Positions 45,179-54,099 of a stretch of 64,000 nucleotides of DNA are shown here, in pieces. The notes beneath the pieces are model-generated. The model made no database searches. It worked only from the letters and a program-made list of their open reading frames with translations, and was not told the origin of the DNA. Both the position numbers and the translations under genes were made by a program. Source of the DNA: Cyclobacteriaceae bacterium (GTDB lineage: Bacteria; Bacteroidota; Bacteroidia; Cytophagales; Cyclobacteriaceae); NCBI GenBank assembly GCA_019638275.1, contig JAHBUC010000003.1, positions 409,618-473,617 of the forward strand, given 5' to 3'. Numbering within the stretch: the stretch's first letter is position 1; each line of letters begins with the position of its first letter.

Positions 45179-45601
45179 TTAAAAAACAAAGTTACTTCTC
45201 GACTTTAACGATTCGGTGGCTATGGGAGCCACCAGTTCGATGGAAGGAATTTCTTTTATCGCCTGAAGAATCATTGAAGTAAAATTAACATCCTCTGATG
45301 CAGTCAAAAGTATGAAATCAAAACGAGGAAATTCAGGTACCAGAAAATACTTTCCTGTCTCGTAATCGACAGGTTTGTTTTTAAACAGTTTCAATCGATT
45401 GAGGCGCGTTTCATACGCGTAAAAAGAAAAGTACCGCTCTTCCTGATTTTTGAATCCAACGGCCAGATCGGGCTGCCGAACGAGCTTCACGCCCAGCTTT
45501 TGATTGATTTCCCAGGCCAGTTTATAGCCCTTCAATGTAGAGATTACACCCGCCAGTTCGAAGTCGAAATCGTACTCAATTACCAGCTTGCTTTTCTTCA
45601 T
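45179..45601 (-). CDS. IPExxxVDY family protein
   Basis: The product is 140 residues, with no signal peptide or membrane segment. It starts KLVIEYDFDFELAGVISTLKGYKLAWEINQ and contains NKPVDYETGKYFLVPEFPRFDFILL, the region that gives this Bacteroidota family its name, though the first motif residue here is Val instead of Ile. Function is unknown. Its conserved place between pyruvate kinase and the acpP-fabF-rnc genes suggests a housekeeping role. It diverges from acpP across 115 bases. Confidence 0.8.
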   Translation of the reverse strand: MKKSKLVIEYDFDFELAGVISTLKGYKLAWEINQKLGVKLVRQPDLAVGFKNQEERYFSFYAYETRLNRLKLFKNKPVDYETGKYFLVPEFPRFDFILLTASEDVNFTSMILQAIKEIPSIELVAPIATESLKSRSNFVF

Positions 45602-45653
45602 TTCCGGTGCAATTTTGAGGGATTTTAGGGCTGAAACCCCGATTTAAAAAAGT

Positions 45654-45680
45654 TTGACAATATTGCAGTAAATATCTTTC
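45654..45680 (+). promoter_or_regulatory. candidate acpP promoter
   Basis: TTG (45654-45656, within TTTGACA) and TATCTTTC (45673-45680) are spaced by 16 bases and precede the acpP ATG by 37 bases. The -7 box differs from TAnnTTTG only in the last base. The strong match fits a highly expressed gene. Confidence 0.5.
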
Positions 45681-45716
45681 TTTGCAGGGATTTTTAAATC
45701 TTAAAACCTTAAAAAC

Positions 45717-45956
45717 ATGTCTGAAATCGCACAAAAAGTAAAACAGATTATCATCGACAAACTCGGTGTGGAAGAATCTGAAGTTACTCCTGAAGCAAGC
45801 TTTACCAACGACCTTGGCGCTGACTCCCTTGATACTGTTGAACTGATTATGGAGTTCGAAAAGGAATTCAACATTTCTATTCCTGACGATCAGGCCGAAA
45901 ATATTTCAACCGTTGGCCAGGCGATCTCTTACCTGGAACAGAACGTTAAGAAGTAA
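45717..45956 (+). CDS. acpP: acyl carrier protein
   Basis: This 79-residue acidic protein carries growing fatty acyl chains on a phosphopantetheine arm. The attachment site is Ser37 in [16 protein letters not shown]. Helices I-III are all present ([45 protein letters not shown]). It is followed 35 bases later by fabF, then rnc, the usual arrangement in this phylum. Confidence 0.98.
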   Translation: MSEIAQKVKQIIIDKLGVEESEVTPEASFTNDLGADSLDTVELIMEFEKEFNISIPDDQAENISTVGQAISYLEQNVKK

Positions 45957-45991
45957 GACGACCTTTTTTACCTCACGCACATTTTTTACGT

Positions 45992-47239
45992 ATGACTTTA
46001 AAGCGAGTAGTTGTCACCGGACTTGGTGCACTTACCCCTATCGGTAACACCCTTAGGGAATACTGGGATGGACTGAAAGCCGGTACCAGTGGTGCTGCAC
46101 CCATAACCCGTTTCGATGCTACTTTATTTAAAACCAAATTTGCCTGCGAAGTGAAAAACTTCGACATCGGCAATTTCATGGATCGCAAGGAGGCCCGCAA
46201 GATGGATCCCTTTGCACAATACGCAATGGTGGTTGCCGATGAGGCCATCAAAGATTCAAACCTTCCGCTGTCAGAACTGGATCCGCATCGCATTGGTGTA
46301 ATCTGGGGATCGGGCATCGGAGGGTTACTTACCTTCCAGGAAGAAGTGAAGTCATTCGCAAAAGGCGATGGCACACCACGCTTCAATCCGTTCTTCATTC
46401 CAAAAATGATCCCTGACCTGAGCGCAGGTCACATCTCCATCAAGTATGGTTTCCGCGGACCTAATTTCGTAACCGTTTCGGCTTGTGCATCATCCACCAA
46501 CGCCATTTACGATGCCTTCACCTACATTCGTTTAGGTAAGGCAGATGTGATCGTTTCGGGTGGTTCAGAAGCTGCAGTATGCGAAGCCGGTGTTGGTGGA
46601 TTTAACGCCATGAAGGCCCTATCCGAGCGCAACGATTCTCCGGAAACTGCTTCACGCCCGTATGATAAAGAGCGTGATGGTTTTGTATTGGGAGAAGGTG
46701 CCGGTGCCTTGATACTTGAAGAATATGAGCATGCCAAAAAACGCGGGGCAAAAATTTATGCCGAAGTGATTGGTGGTGGCATGTCGGCTGATGCGTACCA
46801 CATTACTGCCCCTCACCCGGAAGGTGCAGGCATTACCAAAGTGATGGAAAACGCGTTGGAAGATGCAGGCATCAGCCCGCAAGAAGTGGATTACATCAAT
46901 ACACATGGAACCTCAACGCCTCTTGGCGATATTGGCGAGATTAAAGCCATTACCCAGGTATTTGGCGACCATGTGTTTAAGATGAACATCAGCTCAACCA
47001 AATCCATGACCGGGCATTTACTCGGTGCAGCCGGTGCCATTGAAGCGCTGGCCTGTCTGATGGCCATCAACGAAGGCGTTGTTCCCCCTACCATCAACAA
47101 CTCCACGCCAGACGATCAGCTTGACTCACGCTTAAATCTTACGCTTAACAAGGCGCAAAAGCGTGATGTAAAGGTAGCGTTGAGCAATACTTTTGGCTTT
47201 GGCGGCCACAATGCCTCCATCATTTTCCGCAAAGCCTGA
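45992..47239 (+). CDS. fabF: 3-oxoacyl-[acyl-carrier-protein] synthase II
   Basis: FabF elongates fatty acids by condensing malonyl-ACP with acyl-ACP. The 415-residue thiolase-fold enzyme has the catalytic triad Cys165 (TVSACASSTNAI), His305 (NTHGTSTPLGD) and His342 (SMTGHLLGAAGA), with Lys337 nearby, and the C-terminal SNTFGFGGHNASIIF. Length is exactly that of the family. It follows acpP in the same direction. Confidence 0.98.
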   Translation: MTLKRVVVTGLGALTPIGNTLREYWDGLKAGTSGAAPITRFDATLFKTKFACEVKNFDIGNFMDRKEARKMDPFAQYAMVVADEAIKDSNLPLSELDPHRIGVIWGSGIGGLLTFQEEVKSFAKGDGTPRFNPFFIPKMIPDLSAGHISIKYGFRGPNFVTVSACASSTNAIYDAFTYIRLGKADVIVSGGSEAAVCEAGVGGFNAMKALSERNDSPETASRPYDKERDGFVLGEGAGALILEEYEHAKKRGAKIYAEVIGGGMSADAYHITAPHPEGAGITKVMENALEDAGISPQEVDYINTHGTSTPLGDIGEIKAITQVFGDHVFKMNISSTKSMTGHLLGAAGAIEALACLMAINEGVVPPTINNSTPDDQLDSRLNLTLNKAQKRDVKVALSNTFGFGGHNASIIFRKA

Positions 47240-47269
47240 TCACCATGTTTATCGGTCAATTAAATCCCT

Positions 47270-47297
47270 TTGCTTACCTTAGGGGATTAAATATTTG
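47270..47297 (+). promoter_or_regulatory. candidate promoter overlapping the first possible rnc start codon
   Basis: TTG (47270-47272) and AATATTTG (47290-47297) are spaced by 17 bases; the second matches TAnnTTTG in all fixed positions but the first. Its last G is the G of the GTG at 47297, so a transcript from here would start after that codon and favour the GTG at 47309. Confidence 0.4.
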
Positions 47298-48046
47298 TGC
47301 CTGATCACGTGTGGCGAATTCTTAAAATCACCGGCAAAAAATCTCCCTCTGATAAAAAGCTGATCACGGCTATTCACAACATAGCCGGCTTCACGCCTGT
47401 TAACCTTGAACTATATAGACTGGCTACACGCCATAGTTCAGTTATAAAAGAAAACGGAGATGGCTTTAAGGAAAACAATGAACGCCTCGAATATTTGGGG
47501 GACGCTATACTGGGGGCGGCCGTTGCTGATTTTCTGTTCAAGAAATTCCCGTACAAAACCGAAGGTTTTTTAACCGAAATGCGTTCACGAATTGTTAACC
47601 GTGAATCGTTAAACCTGCTGGCGCGTAAAATTGGAATTGGAAATATCGTTCAATACGACCAAAAGAATCAGCAATTGCAACAGGTGATTCTGGGAAATAC
47701 CTTGGAAGCCATCGTTGGCGCCATCTACCTCGACAAAGGATATCTACGAACCAAACGATTTGTAATCAATAAACTCATCGCACCAAATTACGACCTGGAT
47801 GCGTTGGTGAGTACACAAACCAACTTCAAAAGTAAAGTAATTGAATGGTGCCAGCGCGAAAGCAAGGAAGTGCGTTTTGAAATTGTAGACATCAAGAAAG
47901 GCAGAATACACAAAGAGTTTACCGCACAGGTAATCATTGACAGTAATGTTGTAGGCACCGGCTTTGGGAACAGCAAGAAAAAAGCGGAGCAAGATGCCGC
48001 CTACAAAACCTGCGAACAACTTAAAATACTGGAAGCACTATCGTGA
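47297..48046 (+). CDS. rnc: ribonuclease III
   Basis: RNase III cleaves double-stranded RNA in rRNA and mRNA processing. The 249-residue protein has the nuclease signature NERLEYLGDAILG (61-73), the second metal-site helix GNTLEAIVGAIYLD (133-146), and a C-terminal double-stranded-RNA binding domain (about 170-245, with GTGFGNSKKKAEQDAAYKTCEQL). The GTG start at 47297 is the longest choice. A GTG at 47309 would give VWRILKITG as N-terminus and fits the nearby promoter better. It overlaps nadE by four bases. Confidence 0.96.
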   Translation: MPDHVWRILKITGKKSPSDKKLITAIHNIAGFTPVNLELYRLATRHSSVIKENGDGFKENNERLEYLGDAILGAAVADFLFKKFPYKTEGFLTEMRSRIVNRESLNLLARKIGIGNIVQYDQKNQQLQQVILGNTLEAIVGAIYLDKGYLRTKRFVINKLIAPNYDLDALVSTQTNFKSKVIEWCQRESKEVRFEIVDIKKGRIHKEFTAQVIIDSNVVGTGFGNSKKKAEQDAAYKTCEQLKILEALS

Positions 48047-49887
48047 AACGATTGAAACTGGCAGGCGGAACGTTAAATCAAACTCCTTTCGATTGGAAAG
48101 GTAATGCAGCCAATATTGTTGAAGCCATCCATCAGGCAAAGCACGAAGGAGCACAAATGCTTTGTTTGCCTGAGTTATGCATAACCGGCTACGGATGTGA
48201 GGATGTATTTCTTAGTGACTGGCTCAGTGAAAAAGCGTTTGAGCAGTTGCTTAAACTAAAAGAGCACTGCGATGACATCACCGTCAACATCGGATTACCC
48301 GTTCGCATTGACGGGCGAACGTACAACGGCTCATGCGTTATTCATAATAAGGAAATTCTTGGGGTTACACTAAAACAGAATTTGCCTAATGATGGTGTAC
48401 ACTACGAGCCTCGCTGGTTCACTCCGTGGCAGGCTGGGAAAGTAATCACATTAACCCGCCAGGGAGTAACCTTTCAGGCCGGAGATCTTATCTATGAGTC
48501 GAACGGTATTCGTTTGGGAATAGAAATTTGTGAAGACGGATGGAGCAAGGAAAAAAGACCAGGCTATAATTTTCATAAACGTGGCGTTGATTTAATTCTC
48601 AACCCAAGTGCCAGTCATTTTGCCATGGGCAAAAGCGGCAACCGCGAAGAAGAAGTGGCGCTTGACGGTTCAAGACTATTTAACTGTGTTTATATTTTCT
48701 GCAACCTGCTGGGTAATGAAGCAGGCAGAATAATTTACGATGGAGACATTCTGTTCGCGCAACACGGCAGACTCCTCGTTCGTAACACGCGTTTATCGTT
48801 TAAACCTGTACAGGTTATTACCTGTAATGTTGATTTCGAACATCCTGAAAAGAGTGAGCACAAACTGCTGCCGGATTCAAAAGATCGGAATGAAGAATTA
48901 ACCAAGGCTGTTACCCTTGGCTTGTTTGATTACCTCCGTAAAAGTAAAGCAAAGGGATTTGTGCTCTCCTTAAGCGGTGGTGCAGATTCATCCACTTGCG
49001 CGGTAATGGTTGCTGAAATGGTAAAGCGCGCCAGCGATACATTAGGTTGGGACAGGTTCTGCTCAAGCCTTGGGCTCGCAACGGTTCAAAACAAACAAGA
49101 AGCCATTAAACAACTATTGGCTTGCGCCTACCAAGGATCAAAAAATTCTTCCAGGGAAACATTTAATGCTGCCCGGTCATTGGCTGAATCATTGGGTGCA
49201 GTTTTCTATCATTGGAGCATTCAGGAAGAAGTTGACTCGTACTCAACAAAAATTGAGAGCGCCTTAAATCGATCATTAAACTGGCGAACCGATGACATTG
49301 CCCTGCAAAACATCCAGGCCCGGTCACGTTCGCCCATCATTTGGATGTTAGCCAACATCAGGCAAAGTATTTTACTAACCACCTCTAACCGTAGTGAGGG
49401 CGATGTGGGTTATACCACCATGGATGGAGATACAAGCGGAAGTCTCGGACCAATTTCAGGCATAAGCAAACCAACTATTTTAGCATGGCTGAAGTGGGCC
49501 GAAAAGGAACTTGGTTACTCCGGTCTGAGCCATGTAAATGCACTAAAACCAACAGCCGAACTTCGCCCATCCGACAAAAACCAAACGGATGAAGATGACC
49601 TGATGCCATATGTCGTAATGGCAGCAATCGAACAGCTGGCCATCCTGAAAAGGAAATCGCCAATTGAGGTGTTCGAAATCCTAAAGCCAGATTTCCCGGA
49701 TAAAACCATATTAAAAAATTATATCCGGAAATTTTTCCGCTTGTGGGCTGCCAATCAATGGAAGCGTGAACGCCTGGCCCCTTCTTTTCACCTGGATGAC
49801 TTCAATGTTGATCCTCGTACCTGGTGCAGATTTCCAATATTATCATCGGGATTTACCGAAGAACTTGCTTTATTAGAGGCTCACTAA
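48043..49887 (+). CDS. nadE: glutamine-dependent NAD+ synthetase
   Basis: The enzyme amidates nicotinic acid adenine dinucleotide to NAD+. The 614-residue protein joins two domains. The N-terminal nitrilase-type glutaminase has a Glu44-Lys111-Cys163 triad (CLPELCITGY, LKQNLPNDGVHY, EICEDGW). The C-terminal synthetase has the P-loop SGGADSS (311-317), TTSNRSEGDVGYTTMDGD, and PTAELRPSDKNQTDEDDLMPY. The GTG start overlaps the rnc stop by four bases. A full two-domain form means glutamine, not just ammonia, can serve as nitrogen donor. Confidence 0.95.
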   Translation: MKRLKLAGGTLNQTPFDWKGNAANIVEAIHQAKHEGAQMLCLPELCITGYGCEDVFLSDWLSEKAFEQLLKLKEHCDDITVNIGLPVRIDGRTYNGSCVIHNKEILGVTLKQNLPNDGVHYEPRWFTPWQAGKVITLTRQGVTFQAGDLIYESNGIRLGIEICEDGWSKEKRPGYNFHKRGVDLILNPSASHFAMGKSGNREEEVALDGSRLFNCVYIFCNLLGNEAGRIIYDGDILFAQHGRLLVRNTRLSFKPVQVITCNVDFEHPEKSEHKLLPDSKDRNEELTKAVTLGLFDYLRKSKAKGFVLSLSGGADSSTCAVMVAEMVKRASDTLGWDRFCSSLGLATVQNKQEAIKQLLACAYQGSKNSSRETFNAARSLAESLGAVFYHWSIQEEVDSYSTKIESALNRSLNWRTDDIALQNIQARSRSPIIWMLANIRQSILLTTSNRSEGDVGYTTMDGDTSGSLGPISGISKPTILAWLKWAEKELGYSGLSHVNALKPTAELRPSDKNQTDEDDLMPYVVMAAIEQLAILKRKSPIEVFEILKPDFPDKTILKNYIRKFFRLWAANQWKRERLAPSFHLDDFNVDPRTWCRFPILSSGFTEELALLEAH

Positions 49888-49926
49888 TCCCCGTTTTATC
49901 ATCATTTAATTAATCCATAATCCGTA

Positions 49927-49934
49927 TATATTTG
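49927..49934 (+). promoter_or_regulatory. -7 box immediately before lgt
   Basis: TATATTTG is a perfect match to TAnnTTTG and ends five bases before the lgt ATG at 49940. The predicted transcription start would be at or next to the ATG, implying a leaderless or nearly leaderless mRNA. No clear -33 TTG is seen. Confidence 0.5.
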
Positions 49935-49939
49935 CGACC

Positions 49940-51037
49940 ATGAGTTTACTGAGTTATATAATCTGGAATGCCAGCCCTGATATTTTTTCAATCGGGCCTG
50001 TAACCCTTCGCTGGTATGGACTATTGTTTGCCCTTGGCTTTTTACTTAGCCAGCAGATCTTATATTATATCTACAAGCAGGAAGGCAAACCGGAAAAGGA
50101 TGTTGATACGCTAACCATCTACATGGTTATTGCAACGATTATTGGCGCGCGTTTAGGCCATGTGCTATTTTATGAGCCTGAACGCTACCTGTCAAACCCA
50201 ATTGATATCCTTAAAATTTGGGAAGGCGGATTGGCAAGCCATGGTGCCGCATTCGGTATTTTATTTGCGTTATGGTTATACGCACGCAAGAAAAAACCCG
50301 GGCAATCCTACCTGCAAGTGCTTGATCGTATTGTGATACTGGTAGCACTTACAGGCGCTTTAATTCGTTTTGGGAATTTCTTTAATTCGGAAATTATTGG
50401 CAAGCCAACCGAATCAAACAGCGGTGTAGTATTTGCGCGAAATGTATCGGAAGTACTGAAAAGCGACCCAATTGTTGAAGATGTACATTTTACAACCAGC
50501 GCAGATCAACTCAATGCGGAGGACTACCCTCCTATAAAACTACTCATTGAGTTTAAAGCCGGTGAAGATTCGTTGAGAGCGGCCGCTTTCATGAACACCA
50601 AGCTGTATGAACGCCTGGTGTACTCCAGTTACGTACGCGAACATCTGTATGTAGACGAAACCTTGAGTTTTAAACTTGGCAAAGAAGATAATGGCCAGTA
50701 TGCAGCTGTTGTTAACACCTATGCTATTCCTCGCCATCCGGCACAGCTGTATGAATCCATTTCATGTGTGATCTTGTTTGCATTTTTATTCTGGCTCTGG
50801 TACCGCGATAAAGCGAATCTTCCTGCCGGCCGGATCTTCGGAATCTTTATGATTGTACTATGGTCGTTGCGCTTTGCTTACGAATACCTGAAAGAAGTAC
50901 AAGTGAGCAGCGAACTTGACTTTATTGAAAAGTACGGAGTTAACTACGGACAGTTGTACAGTATTCCGCTGGTGCTTGTTGGTATTGTGGTGTTGATTTT
51001 ATCGTTTAGAAATAAGAAGCAGGAAGTAAACGAATAA
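49940..51037 (+). CDS. lgt: prolipoprotein diacylglyceryl transferase with an enlarged internal loop
   Basis: Lgt transfers diacylglycerol to the lipobox Cys of prolipoproteins in the inner membrane. The 365-residue product has the signatures WYGLLFALGFL, GARLGHVLFYEP, GGLASHGAAFG (His101), RFGNFFNSE (143-151) and PRHPAQLYE (264-272), with about seven membrane helices. Between the last two motifs lie over 110 residues, where E. coli Lgt has about 45. The extra part (about 166-258) is soluble, charged and repeat-free. It precedes the outer-membrane protein gene by five bases. Confidence 0.95.
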   Translation: MSLLSYIIWNASPDIFSIGPVTLRWYGLLFALGFLLSQQILYYIYKQEGKPEKDVDTLTIYMVIATIIGARLGHVLFYEPERYLSNPIDILKIWEGGLASHGAAFGILFALWLYARKKKPGQSYLQVLDRIVILVALTGALIRFGNFFNSEIIGKPTESNSGVVFARNVSEVLKSDPIVEDVHFTTSADQLNAEDYPPIKLLIEFKAGEDSLRAAAFMNTKLYERLVYSSYVREHLYVDETLSFKLGKEDNGQYAAVVNTYAIPRHPAQLYESISCVILFAFLFWLWYRDKANLPAGRIFGIFMIVLWSLRFAYEYLKEVQVSSELDFIEKYGVNYGQLYSIPLVLVGIVVLILSFRNKKQEVNE

Positions 51038-51042
51038 ACTTT

Positions 51043-52542
51043 TTGATCCGGTGCATACAACAAAACATCAGGGCGCTGGTTATGTTGGGAGGATTGCTCC
51101 TCTGGCTGCCAGTTTCAGGAAAAGAAATTCCTGATCTTGCCCTTCATGCACCTGATTCAATTCGTAAAAAAAATCGTTTACAGGCAGAAACGCACGCTGA
51201 TAGTACCGGCTATTACGTAGAGATTAATCGAATTTTTATTTTAGGAAACAAGCTAACGCGCGAGAGCATCATCTTGCGCGAACTTTCGCTAAAACCAGGC
51301 GATACCATTTTTAACCTGGAACTCCCCAAAGTACTGGAAAAAGACGAAAACAAACTTTTCAATCTGCATTTGTTCAATGCGGTTGAAATCAGGCCACTGG
51401 AACTGCAGCCTGGAAAAGCAGATTTACTGGTAGAAGTGAATGAACGCTGGTACACCTTCCCCGTACCGATTTTTGAACTATCCGACAGAAATTTTAATGA
51501 ATGGTGGGAGAACTATAACCACGATTTTAAACGTGTCAATTATGGGTTAAAACTTTTTCAATACAATGTGCGTGGTCGAAACGAAACCCTGATTCTCACC
51601 GCGCAATTCGGATATGTGCGTAGGTTTGAGCTGATGTATCGGGTTCCCTACCTGGACAAACGTCAAAAGCAAGGGCTCATTTTCAAAACCGATTTTATTG
51701 ATGCCAAAAATGTAGCTTACCAAACCGATGATCATAAACTAACTTTTTTGGAAACAGATCGGGTGCTGCGCAATACCCGCGGTATGGAGCTTACCTATAC
51801 CTATCGGAATTCATTTTACAATCATCACCGGCTTGGATATGCTTTTAGAAGGACAAATATCTCGGATTCCCTTTATGCAACCAATCCGAATTACCTGGGT
51901 ACAGAACGGCAACTTCAAAAATTTGATATACTCAGTTACGAATTCATTTCCGATCATCGTGATGTGATTGCCTATCCGCTGCGTGGCTATCATTTTGTAT
52001 TTCATTTACAAAAAGTAGGTTTTGCAATCAGTGACGATTTGGAAAAACTGGATACCTGGATTAGTTACGCCCGATATGTAGATCTTAAAAAGAATTACTT
52101 TCTATCCAACCTTACATTTGGATACTGGAGCAACAAGGATAATATTCCCTACCATAATTTTGGAGCACTCGGCTACAACCGCTTGTTTGTTCGTGGTTAC
52201 GAAGTAAACGTTGTAGAAGGCCCCTTATTCTTCTTGAACAAGACCACTCTGAAAAAGCGCATATTCCACCGCATTTACAGCATGGATGGTTCGCGGTTTA
52301 AACAGTTCAAGTACATACCGCTTTCCATTTTTCTAAAAACATATGCCGATTTCGGCTATGTAAAAAACTATCCGTTCTATAACGAAAACGAACTGAATAC
52401 CCGGCTATCCAACACCTTAATAGCAGGAACCGGTATGGGCATTGATATTGTGAGTTCGTACGATGTGGTGCTACGTTTTGAATATACCCTGAACAGTGAA
52501 GGCCGTGCAGGATTTTTCTTTCATATTAAGAAGGAGTTTTAA
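51043..52542 (+). CDS. BamA/TamA-type outer membrane protein (POTRA plus barrel)
   Basis: The product is 499 residues from a TTG start that gives a proper signal peptide (MIRCIQQNIRALVMLGGLLLWLPVSG). An internal ATG at 51082 would leave it too short. One POTRA-like domain follows (about 55-135: INRIFILGNKLTRESIILRELSLKPGDTI, with LLVEVNERW). The rest is a beta-barrel with a surface-antigen style ending, SSYDVVLRFEYTLNSEGRAGFFFHIKKEF. It has one POTRA instead of BamA's five, so it is a smaller relative. The function may be outer-membrane assembly or export; partner unknown. It is translated right after lgt. Confidence 0.83.
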   Translation: MIRCIQQNIRALVMLGGLLLWLPVSGKEIPDLALHAPDSIRKKNRLQAETHADSTGYYVEINRIFILGNKLTRESIILRELSLKPGDTIFNLELPKVLEKDENKLFNLHLFNAVEIRPLELQPGKADLLVEVNERWYTFPVPIFELSDRNFNEWWENYNHDFKRVNYGLKLFQYNVRGRNETLILTAQFGYVRRFELMYRVPYLDKRQKQGLIFKTDFIDAKNVAYQTDDHKLTFLETDRVLRNTRGMELTYTYRNSFYNHHRLGYAFRRTNISDSLYATNPNYLGTERQLQKFDILSYEFISDHRDVIAYPLRGYHFVFHLQKVGFAISDDLEKLDTWISYARYVDLKKNYFLSNLTFGYWSNKDNIPYHNFGALGYNRLFVRGYEVNVVEGPLFFLNKTTLKKRIFHRIYSMDGSRFKQFKYIPLSIFLKTYADFGYVKNYPFYNENELNTRLSNTLIAGTGMGIDIVSSYDVVLRFEYTLNSEGRAGFFFHIKKEF

Positions 52543-52576
52543 CTCAAATTCTTTACCAAAACTTTTCGTGCCAGGA

Positions 52577-53365
52577 TTAATCATTGATTTCAGATTCCAG
52601 CACATCCAAAATAATATGTATACGCTTTCGAAGCGATTCCGATTCCAGATTATTAATGGTATTCAATGTGATCGACCATGAAACTATACTCTCCATTTCA
52701 GAATCCTTCAAAAACTCAGCTATATCAACCGCTATACTTGATTTGTTTGAAATAGGGAGATCAAATTTCTTTACATCCAGCAGAATGCTCATATTACTCT
52801 TATCATTCCAAAAAGCATGATAGATATTTCTCCCCACACCTCTCCTATCAAAAAAAGGAACAACATGATTAGCTACGTAGTTAACATAAAGCTGCTCCGT
52901 TTCCTGTAATTGTATTACATCCGATGTCCAATTGGTCAAGAGCCGCTTAAGTTCAGCATTTTTCAAAATATTAATATTACCTGAGCTTACAAGATCATTT
53001 TGAATTGGATCGAATGTTGGAAGAAGAATCAACTGGCTTAATCTCTTCATCAGACTATCATTATTGATTTCGTCTTTTGACTGATAATACAGCAAAACCT
53101 CATTTGCGGATTTAATGAGTAAGTTGCGGATTTCCATTTTGCTTTCGAGTTGGGCCAGATTTGACTCGTACTCGGCCTTCAATTGATTGAGCACAAGTTG
53201 CTCTCTTACGCTTTCAATCCGTTCTTCGTTCCAATTATTAATTTGTAGTGCAATCAAAATCCCGATAACGACAAGCGCTATTTCTCCTAGTGCATAGAGT
53301 GCATACCGGGTAAATTTTCTCTCCACCAACAAACTATGGCGAATTCTTCTGAAAAAATGTATCAT
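52577..53365 (-). CDS. DUF6090 family membrane protein
   Basis: The product is 262 residues from the ATG at 53365 (MIHFFRRIRHSLLVERKFTRYALYALGEIALVVIGILIALQINNWNEER). This N-terminus is the family's hallmark, and an in-frame ATG 105 bases upstream would add an atypical tail. One membrane helix (about 27-45), then a helical coiled periplasmic or cytoplasmic domain (about 48-262). Members occur in multiple copies in Bacteroidota; function unknown. It converges with the barrel gene and is followed upstream by the MORN-type gene. Confidence 0.85.
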   Translation of the reverse strand: MIHFFRRIRHSLLVERKFTRYALYALGEIALVVIGILIALQINNWNEERIESVREQLVLNQLKAEYESNLAQLESKMEIRNLLIKSANEVLLYYQSKDEINNDSLMKRLSQLILLPTFDPIQNDLVSSGNINILKNAELKRLLTNWTSDVIQLQETEQLYVNYVANHVVPFFDRRGVGRNIYHAFWNDKSNMSILLDVKKFDLPISNKSSIAVDIAEFLKDSEMESIVSWSITLNTINNLESESLRKRIHIILDVLESEIND

Positions 53366-53414
53366 CGCTTTAAGGGTTGAATTTAGGTTAATTGATCTCG
53401 TACATACATTGCTT

Positions 53415-54050
53415 TCATTTATACTTCCATTTTCTCTGCTTACCCTTCCTGTCATACTGATACCACTCACCTACCCGCTCACCATTTTCATAAGACCCGG
53501 AGAACGTCATCCGGCCTTGATTATCAAAGAATTTCCATTCGCCATGTTCCTTTCCTTCGTGGTAAAATCCTTGTTGAATCAATATACCTTCCCGATTGTA
53601 TTGCCGAACAACGCCTTGTGGCATGCCCTTTTCATAATTCACATGCCTATCGATGTTTCCGTTATCATAAAAGTATTTCCACAAACCAGCATACATGCCC
53701 TGCTTATAAACACCGAAGCGATAAAGCTTGCCGTTTTCATGAAAGTAAAAAGCGGAGTCACTCAACACACCATTCTTCCATATCTCCTTGCCTTCCAATT
53801 TTCCACTCCGGTAGTGATAAACAACTTCACCATGCAATTTTCCATGCTCAAAATGCTCAACCACATTAAGTTCACCCGTTGGGTAGTAGTACAGCCACTT
53901 CCCACTCTTGTGCCCATCCTGAAGCAATCCGGTTGACCGTACCTGCCCCGAAGGGTAATGATCCTGAACAGGTTGCCCGAAAGCACCTGCCGACAAGACA
54001 AGAAAAATGCTCAGGCCACAAGCAGTAAGATTTTGCATATTATCGGGCAT
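53415..54050 (-). CDS. secreted MORN-repeat protein (YwqK-type antitoxin-like repeats)
   Basis: The product is 211 residues. A signal peptide (about 1-25, ending SAGAFG) precedes about eight repeats of roughly 23 residues, each with a pattern like YYxxGxLxxxxxYxxGKxxGxWxxY (for example HGEVVYHYRSGKLEGKEIW and HGEWKFFDNQGRMTFSGSY). This is the MORN_2 repeat, found in proteins annotated as YwqK-family antitoxins. With a signal peptide and no toxin beside it, an antitoxin role is doubtful; a cell-surface or periplasmic scaffold is more probable. Confidence 0.82.
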   Translation of the reverse strand: MPDNMQNLTACGLSIFLVLSAGAFGQPVQDHYPSGQVRSTGLLQDGHKSGKWLYYYPTGELNVVEHFEHGKLHGEVVYHYRSGKLEGKEIWKNGVLSDSAFYFHENGKLYRFGVYKQGMYAGLWKYFYDNGNIDRHVNYEKGMPQGVVRQYNREGILIQQGFYHEGKEHGEWKFFDNQGRMTFSGSYENGERVGEWYQYDRKGKQRKWKYK

Positions 54051-54099
54051 ATGCTAAATTATCACAAAGTCGTGCCGCCAACAAGCAACTGTCCCCAAC

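Noticed and set aside
53409..53936. Plus-strand ORF of 175 codons antisense to the MORN-repeat gene
   Set aside because: The opposite strand encodes a clear signal peptide and regular repeats; the antisense frame is a by-product of that repetitive code.
53415..54050. YwqK-type antitoxin of a toxin-antitoxin pair
   Set aside because: The protein has a signal peptide and no toxin-like gene next to it; only the repeat type matches.
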